Positions 47,695 to 59,109 of a stretch of DNA of 64,000 nucleotides are shown in pieces. The stretch's first letter is position 1. The number at the start of each line of letters is the position of its first letter. The notes below the pieces were generated by a model. That model saw nothing but the letters and a program-made list of their open reading frames with translations. It was not told the origin of the DNA and did no database searches. This DNA comes from Oxytricha trifallax (lineage: Eukaryota; Ciliophora; Spirotrichea; Sporadotrichida; Oxytrichidae): contig ARYC01017213.1 of assembly GCA_000711775.1 (NCBI GenBank), forward strand, positions 1 through 64,000, given 5' to 3'. The position numbers and the translations under genes were made by a program.

Positions 47695-48477
47695 ATGACC
47701 GAACCGAATAAGGTTTCCCTCGAGCAGCTCTCCCGCTATATCAACTCCAAGCAGGAACTCTACGAATCGACTCTCAGGAACGGATACTTCCTGCCAAAGA
47801 TAAAATCGTCTATCGTGACTCAGGAATATCTGCTGCAAGTCATCAGCGGAGAGCTATGGTGTCCCCAGTACAAGGATATCCGTTTGCTGCCATGCGTAAG
47901 GCCCCCATCGAAATAGGTGCTCCTCGAAAAGATTACGGATATCGCGGAAAAGATGAAGAAGCCACTAGGAATCGGAGAGGGCGGTCAGCCAGATAAGGCC
48001 TGGCTCGTAAGCGTCCTGTCCACATATAGTCCCCGAGATGAAATTTTCGATAAGGGTTATTTGCCGCCGCCCAAGCCCAACGCGATCAAGAATCTCAGGT
48101 TGATAGAGTTGCCAACTGGATTTCTAAAGAACTTGCCTCACTCCAAGAATACGCAACGCCGTACAAGCCTTGCCCTGGTAAGAGAAGGTAAAAGGGCAGC
48201 CAAGAAGCAGAAGCTCACCATTTAGAGAGAAAGGCTTGAAAGTAGATTGAGCGCTCAAGATCATTCTCACAGCGTCTTATCGAAAAGCCCCCATCGTAAG
48301 TACTATTTGCTTCCTTAACCAATCGATAAATAGTGCAGCAAAGTGCCAGCAAAGCCAACCAGTCTTCGCACTATGCTACTCCATCCAAGATGCAGTTTTG
48401 ATCAAACCACGTTCCCCTGCAAAGCACTAATCAGAGCTGGGAGGTTTGAGGAGCTGATGTTACGGACTGACTGTTGA
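47695..48477 (+). CDS. 260-residue remote relative of the TBE 22-kDa protein
   Basis: Open from ATG 47695 to TGA 48475-48477, with in-frame TAG read as Gln. Like the TBE protein it begins with a polar helix ending in a short-residue-count GYFLPKIKSSIVTQEYLL block (VGLFLPTMEGTKISFLKAI in TBE1). A PPSKQVLLEKITDIAE block follows (LPTKKQLSNKLPE in TBE), then GGQPDKAWLVSVLSTYSP (SFFFGVLGTLRES). Alignment is by eye and the identity is low. No frameshift is present. Its 3' end overlaps the convergent transposase gene by 76 bp. Confidence 0.6.
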
Positions 48478-49436
48478 TCTAGGCTATCCAAGATCTCTGA
48501 CATCGTCTGCAGCACCTAGTCATCGGAAGGTTGACGATCGCTGAAGTGAATGACTCGTTATCTCCACTCCCGTTTAACTACGGCCCAGAGTCGTTCTATA
48601 GAGTTCATCGTGCAGCTATAAGGCGGCAAGAAAAAGGGTATCAGCGTATCGCTGAAGGCCTCTCGAGCAGCCTTGCTGTGATGGGACGACAAGTTATCCA
48701 TGACACAGTAAGCGGTACCGCGTATGCGTGTCCTCATGTCCTCAAGGAAACTCCTGAAGCGTTCGCCATTGAGCCCACCCGTGAAAATGCGATAGATTAT
48801 CAAGCCTAAACGACTACTTATTGCTGCCACTATTGTGAAGGATCTTCCTCTGGTACTCGGGATTGTTATGGCGACTCCTTTCTTGCACCAAACTCGAGTA
48901 GGCGTTTGCCAGCGATGGACAGTTGTCTCGTCAATATAAATAACGTGCTGCCCAGTCTAAATAAGCTGACCAAGCTCCCGTGCCTTTTCTTCCTGAGCCG
49001 CTTTGAACTTGTCCAACCCTCTAACTTTGGCACTGTATTGATACTAGGGTTTGGCGTAGGATATCCCGTTCCGTTTATAGCACGCCGCTAGAGCTGGAGC
49101 AGTGAATGAGGGCAGCCTGTACTTGCGTTTTATAAGTTCCGTTCTACGAGAGAGAGAGAGGCCAGCCATTGCTTGCAAGGATTCTACTGAGCACACCTCC
49201 CTAATCTAACACTTCGTAAGAATCTACTGGCGATTGCGAGCACAGTTGGAGCGTCTACGGATTACCTTAAACCCGTTCTATCGCCATCGTCTGAGTATCA
49301 TCGAAATCGTTGAAACCCGTATGCCCACTCGCAATGCAATTTCCTTGTAGCTGTACCAGATCCGCTTTGAAGATGTCAAACACGAGTGTCTAAGAAATAC
49401 TATCAGCTGTTATAGCGATTCGCTCGTGTCCCTCAT
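48402..49436 (-). CDS. IS630-type DDE transposase, intact, 344 residues
   Basis: Minus strand ATG 49434-49436 to TGA 48402-48404, 1035 bp without a break in the ciliate code. An N-terminal helix-turn-helix reads YKEIALRVGIRVSTISMILR (about residues 33-52). The catalytic residues are in VIYIDETTVHRWQ, then AYCVMDNLSSHHSK, then PPYSCTMNSIERLWAVVKRE. Length, order and spacing are those of IS630/Tc1-mariner enzymes. It is only remotely like the TBE enzyme. Codon use is GC-richer than elsewhere in the window, suggesting a recent arrival or a different base composition of origin. Confidence 0.8.
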
Positions 49437-49717
49437 AGATAAACGTTTACTTGGAAGTAATCTCTGCTGGGGTCATTCCTTCCTTATCGTGATCCTCTGC
49501 CGTCCCTTAAGATACTCCAAGAGATTCACATTGTCTATCTGTCTTCGCTTGTGCACGAAATCCTGTGCAAAATTATCAGTCTCGTCATTTGATCGTTTCC
49601 GTTTCTTTCCCCGAACCTCATAGTCTAATTATTTTTAAGTTTGCAGTGAATTCATTAAAATTATTAGTTTATTTCATATTACATTTTCACTCCAAATTTA
49701 ATATTTATGTACTATTA

Positions 49718-50610
49718 GTCTTATGAACTGAGAGGTTGTCAACAAACAGGATGATCTCTTAATCGTTGTATTTATCTCTCAGCTTATGTAGGAACTCTAT
49801 ATACTACTCTCGCTTAATAGAGCGAGGATGAATAACATAACTTTCTAAGCCAGAGTCTTCACTAATACCTGCTAAAATTGCATGAGTTACACCCTTTATT
49901 TTCTAATCGTAGACTTCTATATTATCATACTTTTTATACCAAGACTTATTAATAAAGGTGTTGAAGGTATACACAGCTTCATCAGCGTGTATGAACTTGA
50001 TGTTATTAGTAATAGCTCTCTGCATTTAATCATATATATAGTTTAAATTATTACTATAAAATGGCACTGTAAAATCAATCACTCTCTTCACTCTGTTGAC
50101 AGTCTTGAATGTAATACCATTTCTTCTATAAATATTGGCTATAGTCTAAGGAGATATACGCATGTCAGGAAACCTGCGATGATACATCACAGCTCGCTAG
50201 TCTAATGGAAAGTGTGCCCAATACTTCAAAGTCTTCGAGTCGCAGAGGAAGTCAATATGAGCCTAAAAGAACTTTTATTTTCTTGCAGGATGCGTTCAAC
50301 AACCAGAATTAAAATGCTAAACAGCTAGCATACAGTGATACCTAACAGTTGAGGCACTCTTGCGTAATAACTTTGCTATAGCTGCATAATTTAGTACAGG
50401 TTTGGCTTAGTCTATATTAATACACGTACCATACCTAAGCTTAAGCAGTAAATCTAAATATTACTCATCATAAATAGACCCTAAATTTCGCTAATTACTA
50501 TTTCTCATTTTGCAAATTGGCCTAATTTCTCTACTAACCCCAATAAGACCCCAACTATACCCTACAAATCAAAGCACTTATAAACCTCACTAAGGGGTTT
50601 TGGGGTTTTG
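49718..50610. mobile_element. TBE2 remnant, right piece (transposase 5' end and right terminal repeat)
   Basis: Continues the TBE2 transposase gene interrupted at 42816 and runs to the right inverted repeat, ending ...GGGGTTTTGGGGTTTTG at 50610. It is close to TBE1 41530-42421 throughout. A segment near 50290-50310 differs by indels. The flank TGTAACAAAC belongs to the next hairpin element, so no target duplication can be read. Confidence 0.8.
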
Positions 50611-51874
50611 TGTAACAAACATCATCTCTAAGTCAAATGGACACAATTCCAATGTTTAGAATTCAGATCTCATCACTTATCTATCATTCTGAACGAAGAA
50701 AAACTCCTTTTTCCATCACACTACAACATTATGATTATGAGGGGGTTAGAAAAAGAGGATTTCGGGGGTTTTTCTTTTGGATGAAGAGATATTAAAAAAT
50801 TAAGAATTATATTTTGATAGACAATTCTATAAGCTAAGTAGAATAATTTTATGAAAATTTATAGACATTAGGTTAGAAGGTTATTGAAGTCAAAGTCAAT
50901 GCATCCATATTTTACATTTCCCTTAATAACTTTCTTCAGTGTGAGATTCATGGAAGATGAGTAGGGTAAAAGTTGTAGTCCATACCCTAAGCTATCGAAT
51001 GGGGTATATGTTCCAATACAAATTCAATAAGGATACAGAGATAAATATAAAATGAGGTCAGAAATTTTGTAAAACGATGAGAAATATTGAAATCGATTTT
51101 CCTCGCTTGGCGAATTAGTTGGTGAAAAACTTATAGGTTATAAATGATAGATCATTATATGCTCTTCATAAAAATCCTGAATTCGTTGCCTCATTAATTT
51201 ATATGAGTTATGTTTATTACATTTAAGTTTTCATACTTTATTTTACATTTCAGATTTAATTTCGATATATTTCTCAAATGTAATGTAGCTTCAAATTTGA
51301 CTATAGGAGAAAAAATGTTTCTACATGAGATAATCTGTATTAGATTTGATTTGAGTTTTTCACCAACTAATTCGCCAAGCGAGGAAAATCGATTTCAATA
51401 TTTCTCATCGTTTTACAAAATTTTTGACCTCATTTTATATTTATCTCTGTATCCTTATTGAATTTGTATTGGAACATATACCCCATTCGATAGCTTAGGG
51501 TATGGACTACAACTTTTACCCTACTCATCTTCCATGAATCTCACACTGAAGGAAGTTATTAAGGGAAAAGTAAAATATGGATGCATTGACTTTGACTTCA
51601 ATAACCTTCTAACCTAATGTCTATAAATTTTCATAAAATTATTCTTCTTAGCTTATTGAATTGTCTATCAAAATATAATTCTTAATTTTTTAATATCTCT
51701 TCATCCAAAAGAAAAATCCCCCGAAATCCTCTTTTTCTAACCCCCTCATAATCATAATGTTGTAGTGTGATGGAAAAAGGAGTTTTTCTTCGTTCAGAAT
51801 GATAGATAAGTGATGAGATCTGAATTCTTAACATTGGAATTGTGTCCATTTGACTAGAGGTGATGTTTGTTACA
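50611..51874. mobile_element. 1.26-kb long-hairpin element with TGTAACAAACATC tips
   Basis: Nearly identical inverted arms (about 50611-51131 and 51355-51874) surround a loop of about 220 bp. The left tip touches the last G of TBE2. The right tip is followed by ATGCAACAAAC. No coding capacity in the arms. It is the largest fold-back structure in the window, and the arm identity suggests recent insertion or duplication. Confidence 0.8.
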
Positions 51875-52207
51875 ATGCAACAAACTTCAAAATTGGGTCA
51901 AGTATCTGCAAAAAATGAAATTATCTCAGGCAGCGATTTTTTCCATGACTTGACTCTAGAAGGAATAATGTAGATCAAACATTGGCTACATGTTCCATCC
52001 TACTCATAATTCATGAAAAAATTAACTCAGAGAGATATTTCAATTTTAGTGAAAGTCATTAAGAATTCATACGAATTACAGTATTTTGAGGATAAAAAAT
52101 CGTATGAATTTCCTGATGAAAGACGCAAAGAAGATAAAATTTAGATCTTGATTAAATGCACAAAACACTTATTTAGACCAAGAAAAGCCCTCAAGTAATT
52201 TGGTTGA
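51875..52207 (+). CDS. Coding island of 110 residues, unknown
   Basis: A frame open from ATG 51875, immediately after the hairpin, to TGA 52205-52207. It has balanced composition, for example GSDFFHDLTLEGIMQIKHWL and DISILVKVIKNSYELQYFE. It is probably the 3' part (an MDS) of an ordinary gene whose upstream portion was displaced by the hairpin and TBE insertions. Family not recognised. Confidence 0.5.
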
Positions 52208-53049
52208 GGAGATAAGAAAGGAAGAAGTTTGGGGCAGAGAAATATTTAAAATATATTTATCTTGATGCGGTAAAATTTTTTGTGAATACTATAAGAATGT
52301 AATGTTCTCGTTAAATTTTTCTCTTCATCTTACACTTATAAAATTTTTTCATTGCTATTTCGTATAGAGATATTAACTTATTAGGAGTTTAAAATTTAAA
52401 AAGTTAAATTTAAAGGGTCTATAGTTAAGTTATGATAAATATAATTTGATCTATCGATGAGTCAAATTATTTGCTGATAAAATATATCAAATTAAAATCA
52501 ATATCAGTTAAAACGATAATATAAAAATCAAAAAATACTAAAATTTCATATTTAATTTAATTTTAAATATAATTTTCACAATTTCTCATTTTAAATATAT
52601 TTTGATAATAAAAAATCTCAATATTTCATCCTCTTTCATTAAATAGAACTTTTATGTTTTTTTTTATTAATCCTCAAGGATATATGATTTAATACTAATA
52701 GATTTTATATGTGCGTTATAAATTCTCCTTAATTTAAATATGTAAATTAAAAATTGTGAAAATCTAAAATTATTAGATGAAGAAAAATTGATGATGAAAT
52801 TATTGAAAAAATAGAAAACTTGTTCAAAATTTTTATACATTTAAATCATCGAGAGACACTAATTAAAATTAATTACACACAACAATCACAATAATGCACA
52901 GTTTAGTTTGATTTTTTGAAAACTTAATTATATTTTACATTAATAATTATTATTATTTATAAAAATGGAGGTTTTTAGAGGAAAAATAAAATTTCTATTG
53001 TCTCCTTCAGAATCTCTAAAATATTTAATTAGCTGCAACTATAATTAAT
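52208..53049. other. AT-rich spacer
   Basis: No gene or repeat seen apart from homopolymer runs. Confidence 0.45.
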
Positions 53050-53217
53050 CAAAATCCCAAAACCCTTAATGAGGTTTATAAGTGCTTTAATTTGTTGGTA
53101 ATTTGTTAGGGTTTGGGGTAATTAAGTTGGTTTTAATATGAAATTTATAGTAAATGTATTTAATTTAATCACTCAAAATGCACTTTTGGATCGTGTGGTA
53201 GAGTTCTGAAGTTCATT

Positions 53218-53830
53218 TTACTTAACCACAACTTTTTCTGTTCTATTGATAAGTCTGATCTTGAGTTTGGTTTTATTACTATTGACTCTGCAATTTGCTT
53301 CATTGATTGAGACACTCTTGTTTCTGTCTATAAATTGCTTGATTCTTTGCTTTGCATCTTTCTCGCACCTTGTAGAGTAATATACGTTGCGAGGCATATC
53401 GCACTGTATTAATATTACAGCTAAAGCCAACACATCCCATTAAAAGTTACAATCTCTCTCTAGTCTTCTCTTTTTGGATAATAGCCTGGAGTTCCCATTA
53501 TAGTTCCAAGCCTTAATACTTCCACTCTTTAGCCTCTGTTGAAATCGATTATTGCTGCTCTTACTATTAAAAGTTTTATGATTATATTTTATGGCTTCAA
53601 ATCTCTGTGAGCAAACCCAAATTTGTAAAGCTCTTTAATATCTTGTACGGTCTGAGTTGCTATTTATCCAAGTTACTTATGATTCATTTAGTATGTTATG
53701 AAATCTCTTAGAGTGATTTCATATAGTGGGACTCTGAAAGTAAAATGATCCGAGGCAGTTATTTATGAAAGTTCATCTCACAGTTATCACACTTTTTATT
53801 GCTGGCAAAGGTAAGTTCTCTTAAAATGTT
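53218..53830 (-). pseudogene. TBE3 kinase-domain remnant
   Basis: Minus strand. Reads GFAHRDLKPQN, AAIIDFNRG, GTPGYYPKRED and, after a slip, MLALAVILIQCDMPRN. These correspond to the catalytic loop, the DFN that replaces DFG, the activation segment and the alpha-F region. Here HRDLKP is intact, unlike in TBE1. Zinc fingers are not seen. Confidence 0.65.
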
Positions 53831-54374
53831 AGCGCTCATATTTAAATTTGAATTTAAAATTATAAACTGTCTCGCTAACTCAGAGCTAATATGAGAGTTT
53901 CCAACCTTATAAGTTTTAATGGAGGTTTTTAGAGTATTAGCGAAGAAAAATGAGAACTAAGAGACTAACTAGCTCTAAATATGGATGAGAAAGCAACAAT
54001 TTTTACTATTAATAATAAATTGATTACAGCTCGTACCGATTTAAGAGTTGCACCTAGTTAAATACTTACTGCTTTAGGAGATTTTTTTTTATTATATGAT
54101 TAAAACTAGGGCGCTCCTTATTATGTACTAGCTTTTTAGGAGTTGCTCCTAATTAAGTGCGTACAATTTTAATTTAAAATATGGAACTATAACAAAATAA
54201 ATTGACATCAATCTCTCATGTTTGAAACCAGTTCTTAAAACTATATTCATATCCATCTTAAAGATTGACCTCCTATAGTAATATTTAACAGTAAGTTTTA
54301 CAGAGGTATATAATTGAAATCATAAACTTAAATTTGAATATCATTTCTTAGATCTGTAAACAAAATGGGGGTCA

Positions 54375-55145
54375 ATGAATGATGCAATGAAAAGAGTGCA
54401 AGCTCAAGAATTGATTCAAAGTTATAGAAGCAAGGAGGATTTGAATCGCTACCTGGTGCAGCAAGGTAATAAACTCATAGTAACTTATCTTTATTATGTA
54501 GTTGGTTTGTTCCTACCAACGATGGAAGGTACTAAAATATCATTTTCAAGAGCGATAATCTGCGAAGTGAAGAAGCATTGAAAACTTAAGATGTAAAGTT
54601 TGCAGAGATTCCAAACTATCCAAAAATCTCAGTGACTTATGATGATTCTATGAATAACCGAGAGGTTTCACTGTACCTGCCTGCTAAAAAGCAATTTTCA
54701 ATTTAACTACCTGAAAGAAACTATTTCTTTAGCATACTTGCAACAATTTAAGATGATTACTTGAAAGAAATTATTCAAGAATCCCATAAGAAAAGGTACA
54801 GCATCTCTCCAGAAGACAAGAACAAACAAGGCATCAAGATAAATGAGAGCAGGCAATCAGAACTGCAAAAGCACCCTTATACTTCAAGTAAGATTTATAG
54901 CTTAACTCTTTAAAAAATCTGGTACTGGCATCTTCTTAATGAAGGAATAGAGCAAGCTTCACAGAGAGCGAAAATCGCAGACAAAGTATGAAGTTAACAA
55001 GAGAATATACTCAAATATTTAGAATCCAGAGTCAATGAACATAGATGCTGGAGCTGGCAGTAAGAGAAGAAACTTAGGAGGAGGGAAGCAACAGGAGGAA
55101 GAAAAGAAAGAGAAGCCAGCTCCCGCGAAAGAATTTTAAATGTGA
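54375..55145 (+). pseudogene. TBE3 22-kDa-type gene, broken
   Basis: ATG 54375 (MNDAMKRVQAQELIQSYRSK). A 36-nt intron at 54466-54501 matches TBE1 intron 1 in position and length. Then VGLFLPTMEGTKISFSRAI is followed by TGA at the frame slip near 54580. Later parts (MNIDAGAGSKRRNLGG) are recognisable to TGA 55143-55145. Nearly identical to 63013 onward in TBE5. Confidence 0.75.
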
Positions 55146-55149
55146 TTTA

Positions 55150-56210
55150 TAAATTAATTAACTTTTATAAACATTCACTCTCCCTTCTTTAGCACACTTT
55201 TAAGCCAAATAATTATCAACTCTCTTAACTGAACTTTTTATAAAATCGACAGTATCGATAGGTAGGCCATGCATCAAGGGGCATAGCAGCAATTTCTTGT
55301 AATGACCTTTTAAAATACCCCAGTAGAACTCAATTCCATTAAACTATTGACTGTAAGGCGTTGAACACTGGCGTTATTCTAAGTTGTTCATAACTCTTCC
55401 TTGTTTCTTTAGTCTTATGAACAGAAAGATTATCAAAGAATAGTATAATCTCTTATTCAGAGTACTTCTCTCTCAGCTGCTCTAAAAAAATAATATACTC
55501 CTCTGTCTTAATAGAGAGAGGATAAATAACATAAATTTCTAAACCAGCACCCTAACTAATTCCTCCAAGAATTGCAATTGTTTATACCTAGACATTCTAG
55601 TCATATACTTCTATATTACTATGCCTCTTATACCAAGAATTCTAGATGAAAGTGTTGAAGGTAAACACAGCCTCGTCAGCATGAATAAACTTAATATTAT
55701 TCTATTAAGCTCTCTGCATCAAATTATAAATATAATATAATTTATTGTTGTAAAATGCAAGATGAAATCAATTACTCTTTTGATACGATTTACACCTTTG
55801 TAAGAGATTCCATTTCGTTATTTAATGTTTGCAACAGACTATGCAGAGTTCTTCAACTCAGGGAACTGGCGGTCAAACATAGTAGCTCGTTGATCGAGAG
55901 AAAAGTGGCCCAATACTTCAAAGTTTTTTCATTGATAAAATAGTTAATCTGCTTCTTTTGAAACTATTACTTCCTTTAATGCTTAGAATTCAGCTATTAT
56001 TGCTTTAGTTATACAGCTATAATGCAGTGATAGCGAACAGTTGATGGACTTCACTTTAAGAGCAGTGTACTTGACTTATAATTAAGTACATGCTTGACTT
56101 ATTCACTATACATATCACATCAATATCGCAGTTTTAACAATAAATCAATATACACTTCATCATAAATAGACCCCAAAGCTTTAAATTTTTGTTTCTCATT
56201 TAATTAAAAA
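55150..56210 (-). pseudogene. TBE3 transposase gene, broken
   Basis: Minus strand, collinear with the TBE1 transposase. The DEAVFTFN region is near 55660 and the LFFDNLSVHKT region near 55420, with several stops and slips between. Not expected to give an active enzyme. Confidence 0.7.
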
Positions 56211-56278
56211 CCCCAACCCCTGTAAAATTCCCTTCAAATTACCACTTATAAACATCATTAAGGGGTTTTGGGTTTTTG

Positions 56279-57367
56279 AATATAGAGATAAATTGAGGGA
56301 TGTAAATTTTATAGTAGCTAAAGATCAATTTGACTACATAGGTCTTTATTCAAAGCCTAAGTATATATCTTAATTAAAATTTTGAAAATTTTACAATAAG
56401 GGGTTAGGATGTCTCTGTCAAAATAAATAGCCTACACAATCTCTTCTTATGAACTTCTCTATTATTTATCAATAACTTGATAATATAGATTAGGTCTATC
56501 GTAATTCTTTTAATTAAATATCTATGTATCTTGACTAAATTTAAATAATTATGAAAAGAAATTATATAGATATATTTATATATTTATATATCTCTCAGTT
56601 TCAGCGAGGAAATAATTTCAGTAATATCCTTTGCCTATGCAGTAGCTGTCAGACACATAATTGGGGTCTTAGGATATAATGTTCTTAAACATCCTAATTA
56701 TTGTTAAAAAATAAATGAAACGGGAAAATGCAAAAATAAATATCAACAAATAATTGATATTTGTACTCTTCCGTAATTATTTTTTTGACAATTAATAAAA
56801 TCCATATAATATATTGACTCTTTATAACCCATTACCGTAAATCAAATTTACAACCCTAAATCTATTTAGATGGGTAATTATGAAATTTGAAACCCTAATA
56901 TTTAGAAGTGATACATTCAACTTTTATTTATTTAAATGAAATAAATTGGTGTATAAAGAAAAGACCCAAAAATCGTTTATTAATAAAATACGAAAAAATA
57001 GGTATTATTAAATTAAATAAAAATAAACTCATTTAAAGTTTGATCATAACTCCCAATTTTTTGAATAAGTTAGAACAAAAATGTTACAATGAAAAAATTT
57101 AGCTATTTTATTGATCAGTTTACTTTTACTGCTTTTTTTATATTGATTTAGATGATTTTTATCAACATTTGTGTGTTCAGTGTTTATTTGTAGTTCTTGG
57201 CTCTTAATGAGAATGCTGGTAGTTTTAAGTGATATACTGAGATGATAGTGCATATTAATGGTTTTTGTGAGAGTTTAGATTACGGAATTGAGATTCAATG
57301 TGCTAAAATTTGTGATATACTCTTGTTCAAATATAGCAGGTGTATAGGGATTAGAAGTGAGCATATT
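56279..57367. other. Spacer between TBE3 and TBE4 with a possible coding fragment
   Basis: At about 56600-56800 a + frame is open (FSEEIISVISFAYAVAVRH, then NVLKHPNYCQKINETGKC). It may be an MDS of an unknown gene. The rest is AT-rich without features. Confidence 0.35.
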
Positions 57368-57607
57368 CAAGACCTCAAAACCACTTGAGTAATTTGATTT
57401 AGTTATTAATTGATAAAAGTAGACAATAAAGGTATAATTTATTAGGGTTTTAATAGGGTTTACATAGAAGTTTTTGTTTAAATATCAGTATATTAACTGA
57501 GTATCAAGCAAGTTAATTAAATATTTTACACAAACATAGCCATATAATCATGTGGTAGTTCAATAAGATTAAAATTCTAAGTAGTCGTTTGTTTTTTTTA
57601 TTGTTTG

Positions 57608-58860
57608 TTAATCCTCTTGGCTTGGCTTGATAATAGTTGAGTTAGAAAGTTCTCTAAGTTCCTCCATTAATTTATATTTATCGAGCATTGCTTGATTCTG
57701 AATTAGAATCTCTCTCACATTTGATGCTAATTTATTCGTTTCTAGTCGTCGCTCTTTAATATTACTATTGAATGAGCCCAAATATATCATTGAATGTTTC
57801 AATCTATCCAATAGTATCTCTCTTAAAAATAACAGGAGTACCGTATACATTTTTAAAGATGAAGCTTGCACTCTTTGAGCTCTAAGAGGTTGAAAGTTCA
57901 CCAAGAAATACTCTGGCTTTAAATCTTTATGAAATAATTGAGTTTTTGAAGGTCTTAAATCCTTCAAAAACTTTCTGCACGATCTAGCCAATTTATCTTT
58001 GACATCTATTATTTGTTAAAAACTCTCTCTTAGTCATTTCGATGAGAGGAAATCTAAATGCAACATGATATTTTCTAAGTACTATAGCATTTTTTAAAAA
58101 TAATATACTTGCACTCTCTAAATTTTGCTTGTTAATGAGCATATACACAAAAGCAGATTCATTAATACATTTCATCAGCAAGGTAACGATTGAATGTATA
58201 TATTTTCGAGGCATATTAGTCATCAGTGATGACTTTCTTCTCTACTTTGTCCTCTCGAGTGAGGTAGTTTTCAATGCAAGAATCTATGGCAATAATTTTA
58301 AAGATAGGAATCTTCATTGTGCCATTACCTTATCATGATTGACTGGTTTCTTCATTTTAACTTACTTCTGTACCTCGATTCTCAGAGACTCAGCAGGATT
58401 TCTTGAACTTCTTTTTGAAGGAATCTTTTTTTTCTGTAGGCTCATGAGTAAACTTAAACTTTTTTGTGTTTTTCCTTTAAGTGTCCTTTGATGTCTCATG
58501 TATGAGAATATGGCTTCTCACAGAATTCACAGATAAATTTCCTATCTTATTTTTAAATGTTCGAGATATAGGCGAGATAGATAGTTGTGTCTCTCATATG
58601 TCTCTTATAAAATTTCTTATAGAGGAAAATTTTTATTGCATTCTTTGCATTTGAAGTTAACTTTGACTGGTAAAATTTATAGATTGAATGGGTGCTGTTT
58701 AACCTCCTCCTCCATTTGCAAAGCTTTTTTAATGAACTTCTTCTTAAAGAACATTTGAATATCGCAGGTCGACTCATCAAAAGCATCATAATTAGCATCC
58801 TATTGAGTACTAGAGTCTCTGGTCTAAACTTTCTTTGCCTGCTAAGATGGTAATTTTAAT
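57608..58860 (-). pseudogene. TBE4 zinc finger/kinase remnant
   Basis: Minus strand. A TQLFHKDLKPEYFLVNFQ segment (57.9 kb) is the kinase catalytic loop with HKD for HRD. A Cys/His-containing region near 58.45-58.7 kb corresponds to the zinc fingers. Several frame breaks are present. Confidence 0.6.
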
Positions 58861-59109
58861 TTTTTTATTAAAGTAATGGCGCTCATTTTAGTTTACTGAT
58901 AAATTTTATTATAATGATGATAAGTCTAGGAGGGACTTTATAATAGTAGAGTATAAGACATTTATGTAAATTCTTAAGCTATAAGTAAGAAAATAAATCA
59001 CCATATAAGGCTGTCAGTTTACCTATTTTTAAGTAAACCTTATATTTTAGTGAATTAAAATAATCCTAATGAAGTTTTGATTCTCTTGGAAGTCCTCCGA
59101 ATCAAGTAA

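Larger units (their letters stand above)
42817..49714. mobile_element. 6.9-kb insert carrying a GC-richer three-gene TBE-like transposon
   Basis: Inserted into the TBE2 transposase gene, with TTA on both sides (42814-42816 and 49715-49717). The left end carries C4A4 repeats (42821-42840) followed by ATAGTGG, recalling the TBE end TTAGTGAGG. No matching G4T4 end is visible on the right, so the right terminus is either different or lost. About 2 kb of AT-rich DNA precedes a GC-richer core (44.9-49.6 kb) with three intact genes: a papain-like protein (+), a 22-kDa-like protein (+) and an IS630-type transposase (-). The gene order parallels TBE, with the kinase replaced. Confidence 0.7.
53050..56278. 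mobile_element. TBE3: shortened TBE with both ends, AAT target duplication
   Basis: The left end CAAAATCCCAAAACCCTT (53050) and right end AAGGGGTTTTGGGTTTTTG (56278) are flanked by AAT on both sides, the expected TBE target. At 3.2 kb it is over 1 kb shorter than TBE1. Most of the zinc-finger and N-terminal kinase part is missing. All three genes carry stops or frame slips. Confidence 0.85.
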
